From NCBI GenBank assembly GCA_045596365.1, contig JAZOCE010000024.1, positions 102,822-166,821 on the forward strand: a stretch of 64,000 bases of DNA, given 5' to 3'. The notes beneath the pieces are model-generated. The model was given only the letters and a program-made list of their open reading frames with translations, did no database searches and had not been told where the DNA came from. The first letter of the stretch is position 1; the number at the start of each line of letters is the position of its first letter. The stretch is from RGIG4079 sp045596365. Lineage in GTDB: Bacteria; Bacteroidota; Bacteroidia; Bacteroidales; Muribaculaceae. This document shows, piece after piece, positions 8,742 through 16,667 of the stretch. The translations under genes and the position numbers were made by a program.

Positions 8742-9464
8742 TTATAAAATATCATGGATTTCAACTAAATTATACACCTCTATTGCGTCAATATTATTTA
8801 ACTCAGCGCCTTCACCATTGCGATTAAAATAAATTGCATACCATCCGGCACCCACAGCTCCGACAATATCTGTATCGGGATTATCTCCTATTATTAGTGT
8901 GCTTTGGGCTTCAGCATTACTTTTCTGCAAAGCATAGTCAAAGATACGCTTGTCCGGCTTATTTACTCCTATATCATCACTCAAAACTACTGCATCAAAA
9001 TAATCTATGATATCGCTTGACTCCATTTTTCTATGTTGAACTTCATAAAATCCGTTGCTTATAACCCCTATTTTATACCCCCGAGATTTCAAATAGTCCA
9101 ATAATTCACGAGCCCCAGGTACGAGTGTCTTTAACGAAGCAAGTTTATCGAGATACACATCGCTTAACTCTGCGCTCATTTTTATAGTCTCTTCATTATC
9201 ATATCCGGCATCGGCAAGCACCTTGCGAAATCGCTCAACCATGAGAAATTCTTTTGTAATCTTCCCAACATTATAGAGCAACCACAGTCGATGATTGTTT
9301 TCTTGATAGGTATTGCGCCATGTATCAACATCACCAAAAGCCGCTTCCAATCCGGCATATTCATACACATGAGCCAATGCCTCCCATGAGTTTGACTTGA
9401 AATCCCAAATAGTGTCATCAAGATCAACCCACACCCAATCTATATTTTCTTTTTTTATCTTCAT
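8742..9464 (-). CDS. HAD-superfamily phosphatase, YjjG-like
   Basis: This 240-residue HAD hydrolase shows motif I (DLDDT, nucleophile Asp14 and acid Asp16), motif II in GVISNG, the motif III lysine in GVNKPDKRIF and motif IV in IGDNPDTDIVGA. The WVDLDDTIWDF start and overall length resemble YjjG-type pyrimidine nucleotidases, which remove phosphate from damaged or non-canonical nucleoside monophosphates. The substrate cannot be fixed from sequence. It is divergent from the gene at 9619. Confidence 0.85.
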   Translation of the reverse strand: MKIKKENIDWVWVDLDDTIWDFKSNSWEALAHVYEYAGLEAAFGDVDTWRNTYQENNHRLWLLYNVGKITKEFLMVERFRKVLADAGYDNEETIKMSAELSDVYLDKLASLKTLVPGARELLDYLKSRGYKIGVISNGFYEVQHRKMESSDIIDYFDAVVLSDDIGVNKPDKRIFDYALQKSNAEAQSTLIIGDNPDTDIVGAVGAGWYAIYFNRNGEGAELNNIDAIEVYNLVEIHDIL

Positions 9465-9579
9465 TCATGCATTACATTTTAACCGAGACACAAATTTCGA
9501 AATAGGTTTTTAATTTTCCAAATATTGAATTAATTCTTAGGAAAAACTCTTTTATCTTGTTTATAAGTTTTGGTTGCAT

Positions 9580-9587
9580 TATCTTTG
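9580..9587 (+). promoter_or_regulatory. Minus-7 box (TATCTTTG) for the three-gene cyclophilin/M16 operon
   Basis: TATCTTTG with a TTG 20 bases upstream (9557-9559) matches the Bacteroidetes promoter. It lies 31 bases before the ATG at 9619 and overlaps an upstream in-frame ATG, which excludes that earlier start. Confidence 0.75.
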
Positions 9588-9618
9588 TCATAATAAAATT
9601 CATTATTTTATACAAATC

Positions 9619-9993
9619 ATGGATGGAAATTTAAAGAAGATATTAAGTAAAGATTCTGACGGACTTCTCACTTATGAGTATATTGCCAATCACATCAATT
9701 CATGTCATGAAATTATCGATGACCTAATCGATAACATGATAATGGTTGATAAAAACGGACAATTTCTTGTAAGCGCTGCCCGTTATTTAACAGCTATCGA
9801 CCGCGAAAAATATAAATCAGCAATCAACCGATTGATAGCGTCAGCTATTGAAAAGGACCGCGAACATCGTTACATCGGCGACCTACTACAAAGTATATGG
9901 GGTGCTGATTACATTGAGCGAATTGACGAATTAAATTCAAGCGATGATAATTTCCGTCGCATTTATAAACGTTTATATCCTAAAGGAATTTGA
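9619..9993 (+). CDS. Small conserved-looking protein of unknown function, first in operon
   Basis: I do not recognise this 124-residue protein. It has no signal peptide, is rich in charged residues, and looks all-helical: a stretch with STATIC-like periodic Ile and Asp (EIIDDLIDNMIMVDKNG) is followed by a second helical half rich in Arg and Tyr. The C-terminus ends RIYKRLYPKGI. Its stop lies 4 bases before the start of the cyclophilin lipoprotein gene, so translation is probably coupled. An earlier in-frame ATG at 9574 is rejected because it would overlap the promoter box. The protein may be cytoplasmic. Confidence 0.75.
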   Translation: MDGNLKKILSKDSDGLLTYEYIANHINSCHEIIDDLIDNMIMVDKNGQFLVSAARYLTAIDREKYKSAINRLIASAIEKDREHRYIGDLLQSIWGADYIERIDELNSSDDNFRRIYKRLYPKGI

Positions 9994-9997
9994 AATC

Positions 9998-10882
9998 ATG
10001 CGCAAAACATTATTTTTATTAACAGCTTTACTTTGCTCATTGGCTTCATGCAATGCCAATTCATCAGCAAAAGACACATCAAACGACAATTCTAACAACT
10101 CTAAAAACAATACAACAATGACAACAGTCGATACTACCGATGTAATGGTAGATATTAAAACATCTTTGGGTGATATTCGTGTTTTACTATATGGCGACAC
10201 GCCAAAACATCGCGACAATTTCATCAAACTTCTTAATGACAATTACTACAATGGTACTCTTTTCCATCGCGTCATCAATGAGTTTATGATTCAAGCCGGA
10301 GACCCCGATTCAAAGAATGCCCCTGCAGGAAAAATGTTAGGTTCAGGTGGCCCAGGATATCAAATCGATGCCGAAATCGTGTATCCTAAACATTTCCACA
10401 AGCGCGGAGCTCTTGCCGCTGCCCGTCAAGGAGACCAAGTAAACCCTGAAAAGAAATCATCTGGCTCTCAGTTCTATATCGTTACGGGAAAAGTTTACAA
10501 CGAAGGGCAACTAAAGCAAATGGAAGGACAACTTGCAATGAGACAAAAACAAGCAATATTCAACAATCTTGCTCTACAATATCGCGATTCAATCATGAAC
10601 ATGCGAAAAAATCGCGACCAAATGGGATTGCAAAACCTTCAAAATGAGCTCATCGCTAAAACCGAAGCCGAAGCTGCCAAAAATCCAGCATCATTCACAG
10701 AAGAACAGCGTCAAGCTTATTCTACTATAGGAGGAACTCCTCACTTGGATAATGACTACACTGTATTTGGTGAAATTGTTTCAGGAATGGATGTTGTTGC
10801 AAAAATCGAAAAAGCCGCAACTAACGCTCAAGACCGTCCTGAAGAAGATATCAAAATCATTAGCGCAAAAATTGTAAAATGA
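9998..10882 (+). CDS. Cyclophilin-type peptidyl-prolyl isomerase lipoprotein
   Basis: The 294-residue protein begins with a lipoprotein signal peptide ending LASC (lipid-modified Cys18), then a Ser/Asn/Thr-rich linker. A cyclophilin domain follows with LFHRVINEFMIQAGDP and GSQFYIVTG, the active-site core. It would speed proline isomerisation of envelope proteins. Between two core strands there is an insertion of about 75 mostly helical residues (roughly 170-245), common in Bacteroidales members. The ATG at 9998 is chosen over the in-frame one at 9944, because only it gives a standard signal peptide. It overlaps the next gene by 4 bases (ATGA). Confidence 0.9.
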   Translation: MRKTLFLLTALLCSLASCNANSSAKDTSNDNSNNSKNNTTMTTVDTTDVMVDIKTSLGDIRVLLYGDTPKHRDNFIKLLNDNYYNGTLFHRVINEFMIQAGDPDSKNAPAGKMLGSGGPGYQIDAEIVYPKHFHKRGALAAARQGDQVNPEKKSSGSQFYIVTGKVYNEGQLKQMEGQLAMRQKQAIFNNLALQYRDSIMNMRKNRDQMGLQNLQNELIAKTEAEAAKNPASFTEEQRQAYSTIGGTPHLDNDYTVFGEIVSGMDVVAKIEKAATNAQDRPEEDIKIISAKIVK

Positions 10883-12114
10883 TTGAAATAAATCGCTTCA
10901 CACTACCCAATGGGTTGCGTGTTGTACACAACTACGATAGTGCCACTGCAATGGTGGCACTTAATGTCTTATATAATGTAGGTGCAAAAGATGAAGATCC
11001 TCAAATGACAGGATTGGCTCATCTGTTTGAGCATTTGATGTTTGGTGGCTCTGTAAACATTCCCGAATTTGATACAGCAATCGAACGCGCTGGAGGATGG
11101 AATAACGCATGGACCAACAATGACTTCACAAATTTCTATGATGTAGTCCCTGCCCACAATGCAGAAACAGCCTTTTGGCTTGAAAGTGACCGCATGTTAG
11201 CCCTTGCATTCAACGAAAAACCTCTTGAAGTACAACGGCATGTTGTCATAGAAGAGTTCAAAGAAGTGTGCCTAAACAAGCCCTATGGCGATATGGGACA
11301 CCAATTACGCTCCCTAATTTACACCAAACATCCCTATCGTTTCCCAACAATAGGTAAAGAGATCAACCACATCGAGAAAGTAACACTTCAAGATGTTAAG
11401 AATTTCTTTTACAGCCACTACGCCCCAAACAATGCCATTATAGCTGTGTCGGGACACATCAGCATAGAGGAAACAAAACGCCTTGTCGAAAAATGGTTTA
11501 GCGATATACCCTCTCGCTCAATAGCTCCCCGCAACTACCCTTCTGAACCAGAGCAAACTGAAGGACGAAAGAAAATCATATCAGGGAGAGTACCACAAAC
11601 CGCAATTGTAAAAGCATTCAGAATGCCGGGCTACTATTCCCCTGACTATATCCCTTGCGACATTATTACCGACTTGCTCGCATCGGGACGCTCATCACGA
11701 TTTTATCGCAATCTGCTAATGGGCACCGACCTATTTACAGAAATTGACGCATCTATATGCGGTAGCGACGAGCCGGGACACCTCATCCTTAATGCCAGAC
11801 TGGCAAAAAATGATTCCGAGTCCATAAAACGTGCTGAAGAATTGATGCTCTCCGAAGCACTATCTATAACTAATGGATCTTTGACTGAATATGAGTTAAC
11901 ACGAACAATCAATCGATATGAATCAAACTTCACTTTCGGCTCAATCAATTTTTTAGCTAAAGCGCAAGCATTGGCAATGAGCGAGATGCACAACGAAGAT
12001 ATTAATAACATTGTTCCCCGATACAGAGAAATAACAACTGATAAAATCATCAGTGTTGCACAAGAGATTTTCAATTCCCAGAATTGTTCAACCCTCATTT
12101 ATTGCCCTGAGTAA
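10879..12114 (+). CDS. M16 family zinc metallopeptidase (pitrilysin/processing-peptidase type)
   Basis: This 411-residue protein has the inverted zinc motif HLFEH (His48, Glu51, His52) followed by FGGS, and the downstream Glu-rich segment VVIEEFKEV that supplies the third ligand. Both M16 halves appear present, the size fitting the single-chain approx. 400-residue bacterial subfamily. There is no signal peptide, so it is cytoplasmic or exported by another route. Its start overlaps the lipoprotein gene, pointing to coupled expression. M16 proteins often act in pairs, but no inactive partner subunit lies next to this one. Confidence 0.9.
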   Translation: MIEINRFTLPNGLRVVHNYDSATAMVALNVLYNVGAKDEDPQMTGLAHLFEHLMFGGSVNIPEFDTAIERAGGWNNAWTNNDFTNFYDVVPAHNAETAFWLESDRMLALAFNEKPLEVQRHVVIEEFKEVCLNKPYGDMGHQLRSLIYTKHPYRFPTIGKEINHIEKVTLQDVKNFFYSHYAPNNAIIAVSGHISIEETKRLVEKWFSDIPSRSIAPRNYPSEPEQTEGRKKIISGRVPQTAIVKAFRMPGYYSPDYIPCDIITDLLASGRSSRFYRNLLMGTDLFTEIDASICGSDEPGHLILNARLAKNDSESIKRAEELMLSEALSITNGSLTEYELTRTINRYESNFTFGSINFLAKAQALAMSEMHNEDINNIVPRYREITTDKIISVAQEIFNSQNCSTLIYCPE

Positions 12115-12189
12115 AACTTAAAATCATTCATTAATTACTCAAAAACCGCATTTTAGCATTAAAATTTACATTAATATCATTTTTTTTAT

Positions 12190-12197
12190 TAAATTTG
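12190..12197 (+). promoter_or_regulatory. Minus-7 box (TAAATTTG) upstream of the DUF349 gene
   Basis: TAAATTTG fits TAnnTTTG, 71 bases before the ATG at 12269. The leader contains a short inverted repeat, ACGGTAA/TTACCGT at 12219-12234, whose meaning is unknown. Confidence 0.5.
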
Positions 12198-12268
12198 AAA
12201 TCTATTAAATAACATGATACGGTAAAATTACCGTGAAGGCACATTATGTAACTTAAAAACTTTTTATT

Positions 12269-14092
12269 ATGGAATTGCGTGAACAGTCCTTAAATCCTGA
12301 AATCAAAGGAAAGGACCAAACCTTGAACGAAGGACAAACAGAAGTCCTAAATGTGAATCAAACAGAAGAAACAACAGCCGAAGCCGCTGAAAAACTTTCA
12401 AAAGAGCAGATTGTTGAACTTGCCACAGAATTATCGGCAAAACCGGCAATAGAAATCTCTCGCGACGAAATCACTAAAATCAAGCAGCAATTCTATTCAA
12501 TACGCAAAGCCGAATTAGAAGTTGAAAAAGCGGAATTCCTTGAAAAAGGGAATGAAGAAGCTGCATTTGCCCCCAAAACAGATGAACTTGAAGAAAAATT
12601 TAAAGAAATTCTTAACGAAATAAAGGAGAAAAAAGCAGCTTTGCTTGCCGAACAAGAAGCAACTCGCCAAGCAAACTATGATCGCAAATCAGCAATAATA
12701 ACTGAGATCATTGAAATGGCAGCTGATACCGATAATGTCAATCGTCTTTTCCCAAAATTCAAAGAATTACAACAAGAATTTAAATCAATAGGAGAAGTTC
12801 CTCCCACCGTAATGAGCGAATTATGGAAAAGCTATCAAGACGCCGTTGAACGTTATTATGACCAATTAAAAATCAACAAAGACCTTCGCGATTATGATTT
12901 CAAGAAAAACCTTGATATCAAACAACTATTGTGTGCCGAAGCCGAAAAACTTGCTGAAGAAACCGATGTCATCATTGCATTTAAACGATTGCAAGATCTT
13001 CATGAAAAATGGCGTGAAACAGGACCTGTAGCAAAAGAAATTCGCGAAGATATATGGGTACGCTTCAAAGATGCCTCCGCTATCATCAATAAAAAATACC
13101 AAGCATTCTTTGAAGAAAGAAAATCTCGCGAGCAAGAAAATGAAACAGCAAAAACCGCAATATGCGAACGTGTTGAAGCCCTTGATTTCGAGTCGCTCAA
13201 GAGCTATGCGGCATGGGATGAAATGACTAAGACCATTATTGCAGCACAAGAGGATTGGAAGAAACTCGGCTTTGCATCAAAGAAAATGAACAATGTATTG
13301 TTTGCCCGCTTCCGCGAAACATGCGATAAATTCTTTGCAATGAAAGCCGACTATTTCAAACGCATGAAAGACGACTTCAGCAGCAACCTCGAAAAGAAAA
13401 TTGCCCTTTGTGAACGCGCTGAAGCACTAAAAGACAGCACTGATTGGAAGAAAACATCCGATGAACTTGTTGCACTTCAAAAAGAATGGAAGACTATAGG
13501 TGCTGTTGCAAAGAAACACAGCGATGCCATCTGGAAACGTTTCCTTTCAGCTTGCGATTATTTCTTTGAACAAAAAAAGAAAAATTCTTCAAGCACCAAA
13601 AATGTGGAACACGCTAATCTCAACGCGAAAAACGAGATTATCGCAACCCTTCAAAACATCGCTCACGATGCAGACAAAGAAGATGTAAAAAAACAAGTCA
13701 AAGAATTAACAACCAAATGGCAACAAATAGGACATGTGCCATTTAAAGAAAAAGACAAAGTTTATGAAGCTTACCGCAAAGCTCTAAACGACCTTTATGA
13801 CCGCTTTGACCTAAAAGAAACAAAAGCTAACTTCGCCAACTTTGAAAATGCCATCAACGAAATGGGTGGCGACGAAAACAAACTATACCGCGAACGTGAA
13901 CGCTTGCTCCGCAACTATGAGCAAAAGCGCAATGAACTCCACACCTATGAAAACAATCTTGGATTCTTTAACTCAAAATCTAAGTCAGGAGATTCTATGC
14001 TTCGCGAAATGGAACGCAAAATACAACGCATAAAAGAAGACTTAGCAACCATCGAAAAGAAAATCGGTGTTATCGACAGCAAACTAAATTAA
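12269..14092 (+). CDS. DUF349 domain protein with five repeats
   Basis: This is a 607-residue, strongly charged and helical cytoplasmic protein. After a Glu/Thr-rich N-terminus of about 150 residues, I count five DUF349-type repeats of about 70-75 residues, each with a conserved W(K/R)..G pattern such as EKWRETGPV, EDWKKLGFA, KEWKTIGAV and KWQQIGHVP. The C-terminal 90 residues form a coiled coil. DUF349 proteins are widespread in Bacteroidetes and function is not established. It is alone between a promoter-like box and a long hairpin. There is no signal peptide. Confidence 0.85.
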   Translation: MELREQSLNPEIKGKDQTLNEGQTEVLNVNQTEETTAEAAEKLSKEQIVELATELSAKPAIEISRDEITKIKQQFYSIRKAELEVEKAEFLEKGNEEAAFAPKTDELEEKFKEILNEIKEKKAALLAEQEATRQANYDRKSAIITEIIEMAADTDNVNRLFPKFKELQQEFKSIGEVPPTVMSELWKSYQDAVERYYDQLKINKDLRDYDFKKNLDIKQLLCAEAEKLAEETDVIIAFKRLQDLHEKWRETGPVAKEIREDIWVRFKDASAIINKKYQAFFEERKSREQENETAKTAICERVEALDFESLKSYAAWDEMTKTIIAAQEDWKKLGFASKKMNNVLFARFRETCDKFFAMKADYFKRMKDDFSSNLEKKIALCERAEALKDSTDWKKTSDELVALQKEWKTIGAVAKKHSDAIWKRFLSACDYFFEQKKKNSSSTKNVEHANLNAKNEIIATLQNIAHDADKEDVKKQVKELTTKWQQIGHVPFKEKDKVYEAYRKALNDLYDRFDLKETKANFANFENAINEMGGDENKLYRERERLLRNYEQKRNELHTYENNLGFFNSKSKSGDSMLREMERKIQRIKEDLATIEKKIGVIDSKLN

Positions 14093-14109
14093 GCAAACTT
14101 ATGTCTTTT

Positions 14110-14147
14110 GCCAAACGATGGGATGGATTAACATTCCATCGTTTGGC
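14110..14147 (+). terminator. Long hairpin after the DUF349 gene, probable terminator
   Basis: A 16-bp stem (14110-14125 with 14132-14147, one G-T pair) encloses a 6-base loop. No U-tract follows, so it may act as an mRNA-stabilising or attenuating hairpin instead. Confidence 0.55.
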
Positions 14148-14170
14148 ATGATAAGAAATAATACACACTT

Positions 14171-15556
14171 ATGACTACTAACCACAGAGGTCGATATGGG
14201 CGCTATTTAAATTCAATATTAATTTTAACCGATTTTATCGTAATTAATATTGTTTTTATTGCAACTTGTCTTATTTCCCCCGACATAATACAAGAACATG
14301 CCCGTGTAACCTTATTTCTTCTTAATATTTCGTATATTCCCATTGCTATTTGGGGATTAAACGTCCATACTAAAAGGTCATTACACTTAGATCTTATTTT
14401 ATTACAATCATTCAAAGTTGTAGGAATTCATGCACTATCCTACCTATCGTTACTTTATTTCTTAAAAATAGCCCATATTCCCACTAAATCATTTCTCATC
14501 TTATATGGATTGATGTTTGTCGCACTGCCTTTATGGTGGACTATTTCAAGACAAATTCTGAAATATTTCCGTAGCAAAGGAAGAAACTATATTAAAGCCA
14601 TTATTATAGGGAGCAATGAGACAGCTCAACGCCTATATGATGAAATGCTTTCTGATGCAGGATATGGATACCGCGTGGGAGGTTTCTTTGATGACTCTTG
14701 TCCGGAAAATCTAAAAGATAAATATCTTGGAACAATAGATGATCTAGAAGAATATCTCAAACGCGAAAAAGTTGATGAGATTTACTACACATTATCGGGA
14801 GAAAACAACAAAGCTATACGTTCGGTTATAAAGATTGCCGATAACAACGTAATTCAATTCTATTACGTTCCACAGTTAAGCAAATACCTCAGTCGCGGAT
14901 TTGAGTTATACAACATGGGCTCTGTACCGGTATTAACTCTACGTCGCAACCCACTTTCAAAGCACATTAATCGTTTCATTAAACGAGCATTTGACATTAT
15001 ATTCTCTTCAGTCGTATTACTATTCTCCCCCATTATATTTATCCCGGTTGCCATTGCCATTAAGATTTCATCACCGGGACCGGTATTTTTCAAGCAACTA
15101 CGCACCGGATATCGTGGTCGCGATTTCCACTGCTGGAAATTCCGCACAATGCGTGTGAATGCCGAGAGTGACAAACTTCAAGCGAAAAAGGATGATCCAC
15201 GAAAAACAAGAATCGGGAATTTCCTACGCAAGACAAGCATTGATGAACTACCTCAATTTATCAATGTCTTTTTAGGTGACATGTCGGTCGTTGGACCTCG
15301 TCCTCACATGTTAAAGCACACTCAAGATTATAGCCAGTTGATTGACAAATATATGGTAAGGCACCTCATCAAACCGGGTATTACCGGATGGGCTCAAGCC
15401 AATGGCTGGAGAGGACAAACCGAGGAAATATGGCAAATGGAAAAACGCGTCGAATATGACGTGTGGTATATTGAGCATTGGACTTTTTTGCTTGACATTA
15501 AGATTATCATTCGCACAGTATTAAATGCTATACATGGAGAAAAAAACGCGTTCTGA
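14171..15556 (+). CDS. Polyprenyl glycosylphosphotransferase (WcaJ-like), undecaprenyl-phosphate sugar-1-phosphate transferase
   Basis: The 461-residue protein has four to five N-terminal membrane segments, a CoA-binding-3-type cytoplasmic Rossmann part (KAIIIGSNETAQRLYDEM, about 140-157), and the C-terminal catalytic domain. That domain carries RAFDIIFSSVVLLF, SPGPVFFKQLRTGYRGR, FRTM and VVGPRPH. This enzyme type transfers a hexose-1-phosphate from a UDP-sugar to undecaprenyl phosphate, starting capsule or exopolysaccharide units. No other capsule gene lies next to it, so it is a stand-alone initiating enzyme. Its last codons form part of the terminator. Confidence 0.92.
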   Translation: MTTNHRGRYGRYLNSILILTDFIVINIVFIATCLISPDIIQEHARVTLFLLNISYIPIAIWGLNVHTKRSLHLDLILLQSFKVVGIHALSYLSLLYFLKIAHIPTKSFLILYGLMFVALPLWWTISRQILKYFRSKGRNYIKAIIIGSNETAQRLYDEMLSDAGYGYRVGGFFDDSCPENLKDKYLGTIDDLEEYLKREKVDEIYYTLSGENNKAIRSVIKIADNNVIQFYYVPQLSKYLSRGFELYNMGSVPVLTLRRNPLSKHINRFIKRAFDIIFSSVVLLFSPIIFIPVAIAIKISSPGPVFFKQLRTGYRGRDFHCWKFRTMRVNAESDKLQAKKDDPRKTRIGNFLRKTSIDELPQFINVFLGDMSVVGPRPHMLKHTQDYSQLIDKYMVRHLIKPGITGWAQANGWRGQTEEIWQMEKRVEYDVWYIEHWTFLLDIKIIIRTVLNAIHGEKNAF

Positions 15557-15577
15557 TTAAGAACGCGTTTCCATTTT
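15544..15577 (+). terminator. Terminator overlapping the stop codon of the glycosylphosphotransferase gene
   Basis: An 11-bp perfect stem (15544-15554 with 15560-15570) encloses a 5-base loop and is followed by ccaTTTTTT. The left arm includes the last three sense codons and the first base of the stop codon. Confidence 0.88.
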
Positions 15578-15596
15578 TTAATATTTATCCTGCATA

Positions 15597-16637
15597 TTAT
15601 ATTGTTACCTCACCACAAAGTGAACATTTAAGATAACGCCTAACCTCTGATGTTGACAACCCAAGTCCAAAAAGATACATCATCTTGGTTATTGCCGCTT
15701 CACTTGTTATATCATGCCCGGAAATTACGCCTGTCGATGCAAGTTGATTGCCCGACATGTAGCGACGGTCATGCACTCCACCATTTACGCATTGAGTTAC
15801 ATTTAATATCACTATACCTTGATTAATAGCATCTTTGATTGCTTCTGTAAACCACACCTCAGTAGGAGCATTACCGGCACCATAAGTCTTCAATACAATA
15901 CCTTTCACTCCGGGAGTCGATAATTGATGACGCAATATACACTCAGTTATTCCCGGATTAAGGTCTATAATCATTACTGCCTGATCCATTCCATACTGAA
16001 CATTCAACGGACGCTTAGCCTGTACTCGCCATAAAGCCTCTTCATTGAAATGAATACCTAAACCTATCTTCGCCAACGAAGGGTAATTATTACTCTTAAA
16101 AGCGTTGAAATTATCGGCACTCATCTTTGTTGAGCGATTTCCTCGCCATAGATAATCTTCAAACAAGATAGCAACCTCTCTCACCATAGGCTCACCATTG
16201 ATATCAGTGGCGGCGGCTATTTGCAACGCGGTAATGAGGTTTTCTTCACCATCGGTCCTCACCTCGCCTATAGGCAATTGTGAGCCTGTGATAATTACCG
16301 GTTTATGAAGATTTTCAAGCATGAATGACAATGCCGATGCTGTATAAGACATAGTGTCTGTACCATGCAAGACAACAAACCCATCAAACTTATCATAATT
16401 CTCATCAATGTGTCGAGCAATCTCCACCCAATGACGAGGACTCATATCCGATGAATCGATAGGAGGATTAAATTGGATGTTATCTATCTCATAATCCAAT
16501 TTTTTGACTTTCGGAACATTATCTATCAGATGCGTGAAATCAAATGGTTGCAGAGAATGTGTTTCGGGATTTTCAATCATCCCGATGGTCCCTCCTGTGT
16601 AAATTATCAGAATACGCGGTTTGTGGTTGTTTTGCAT
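15597..16637 (-). CDS. ansA: Type I (cytoplasmic) L-asparaginase
   Basis: This 346-residue protein carries both asparaginase signatures: YTGGTIGM with catalytic Thr17 near the N-terminus, and VVLHGTDTM with the second catalytic Thr-Asp pair. The lack of a signal peptide places it in the cytoplasm, where it hydrolyses asparagine to aspartate and ammonia. It lies 30 bases after metG on the same strand and has no promoter box of its own, so it is probably co-transcribed with metG. Confidence 0.93.
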   Translation of the reverse strand: MQNNHKPRILIIYTGGTIGMIENPETHSLQPFDFTHLIDNVPKVKKLDYEIDNIQFNPPIDSSDMSPRHWVEIARHIDENYDKFDGFVVLHGTDTMSYTASALSFMLENLHKPVIITGSQLPIGEVRTDGEENLITALQIAAATDINGEPMVREVAILFEDYLWRGNRSTKMSADNFNAFKSNNYPSLAKIGLGIHFNEEALWRVQAKRPLNVQYGMDQAVMIIDLNPGITECILRHQLSTPGVKGIVLKTYGAGNAPTEVWFTEAIKDAINQGIVILNVTQCVNGGVHDRRYMSGNQLASTGVISGHDITSEAAITKMMYLFGLGLSTSEVRRYLKCSLCGEVTI

Positions 16638-16667
16638 ATTTATTTTATCGTGAGCGATTATAAACCG

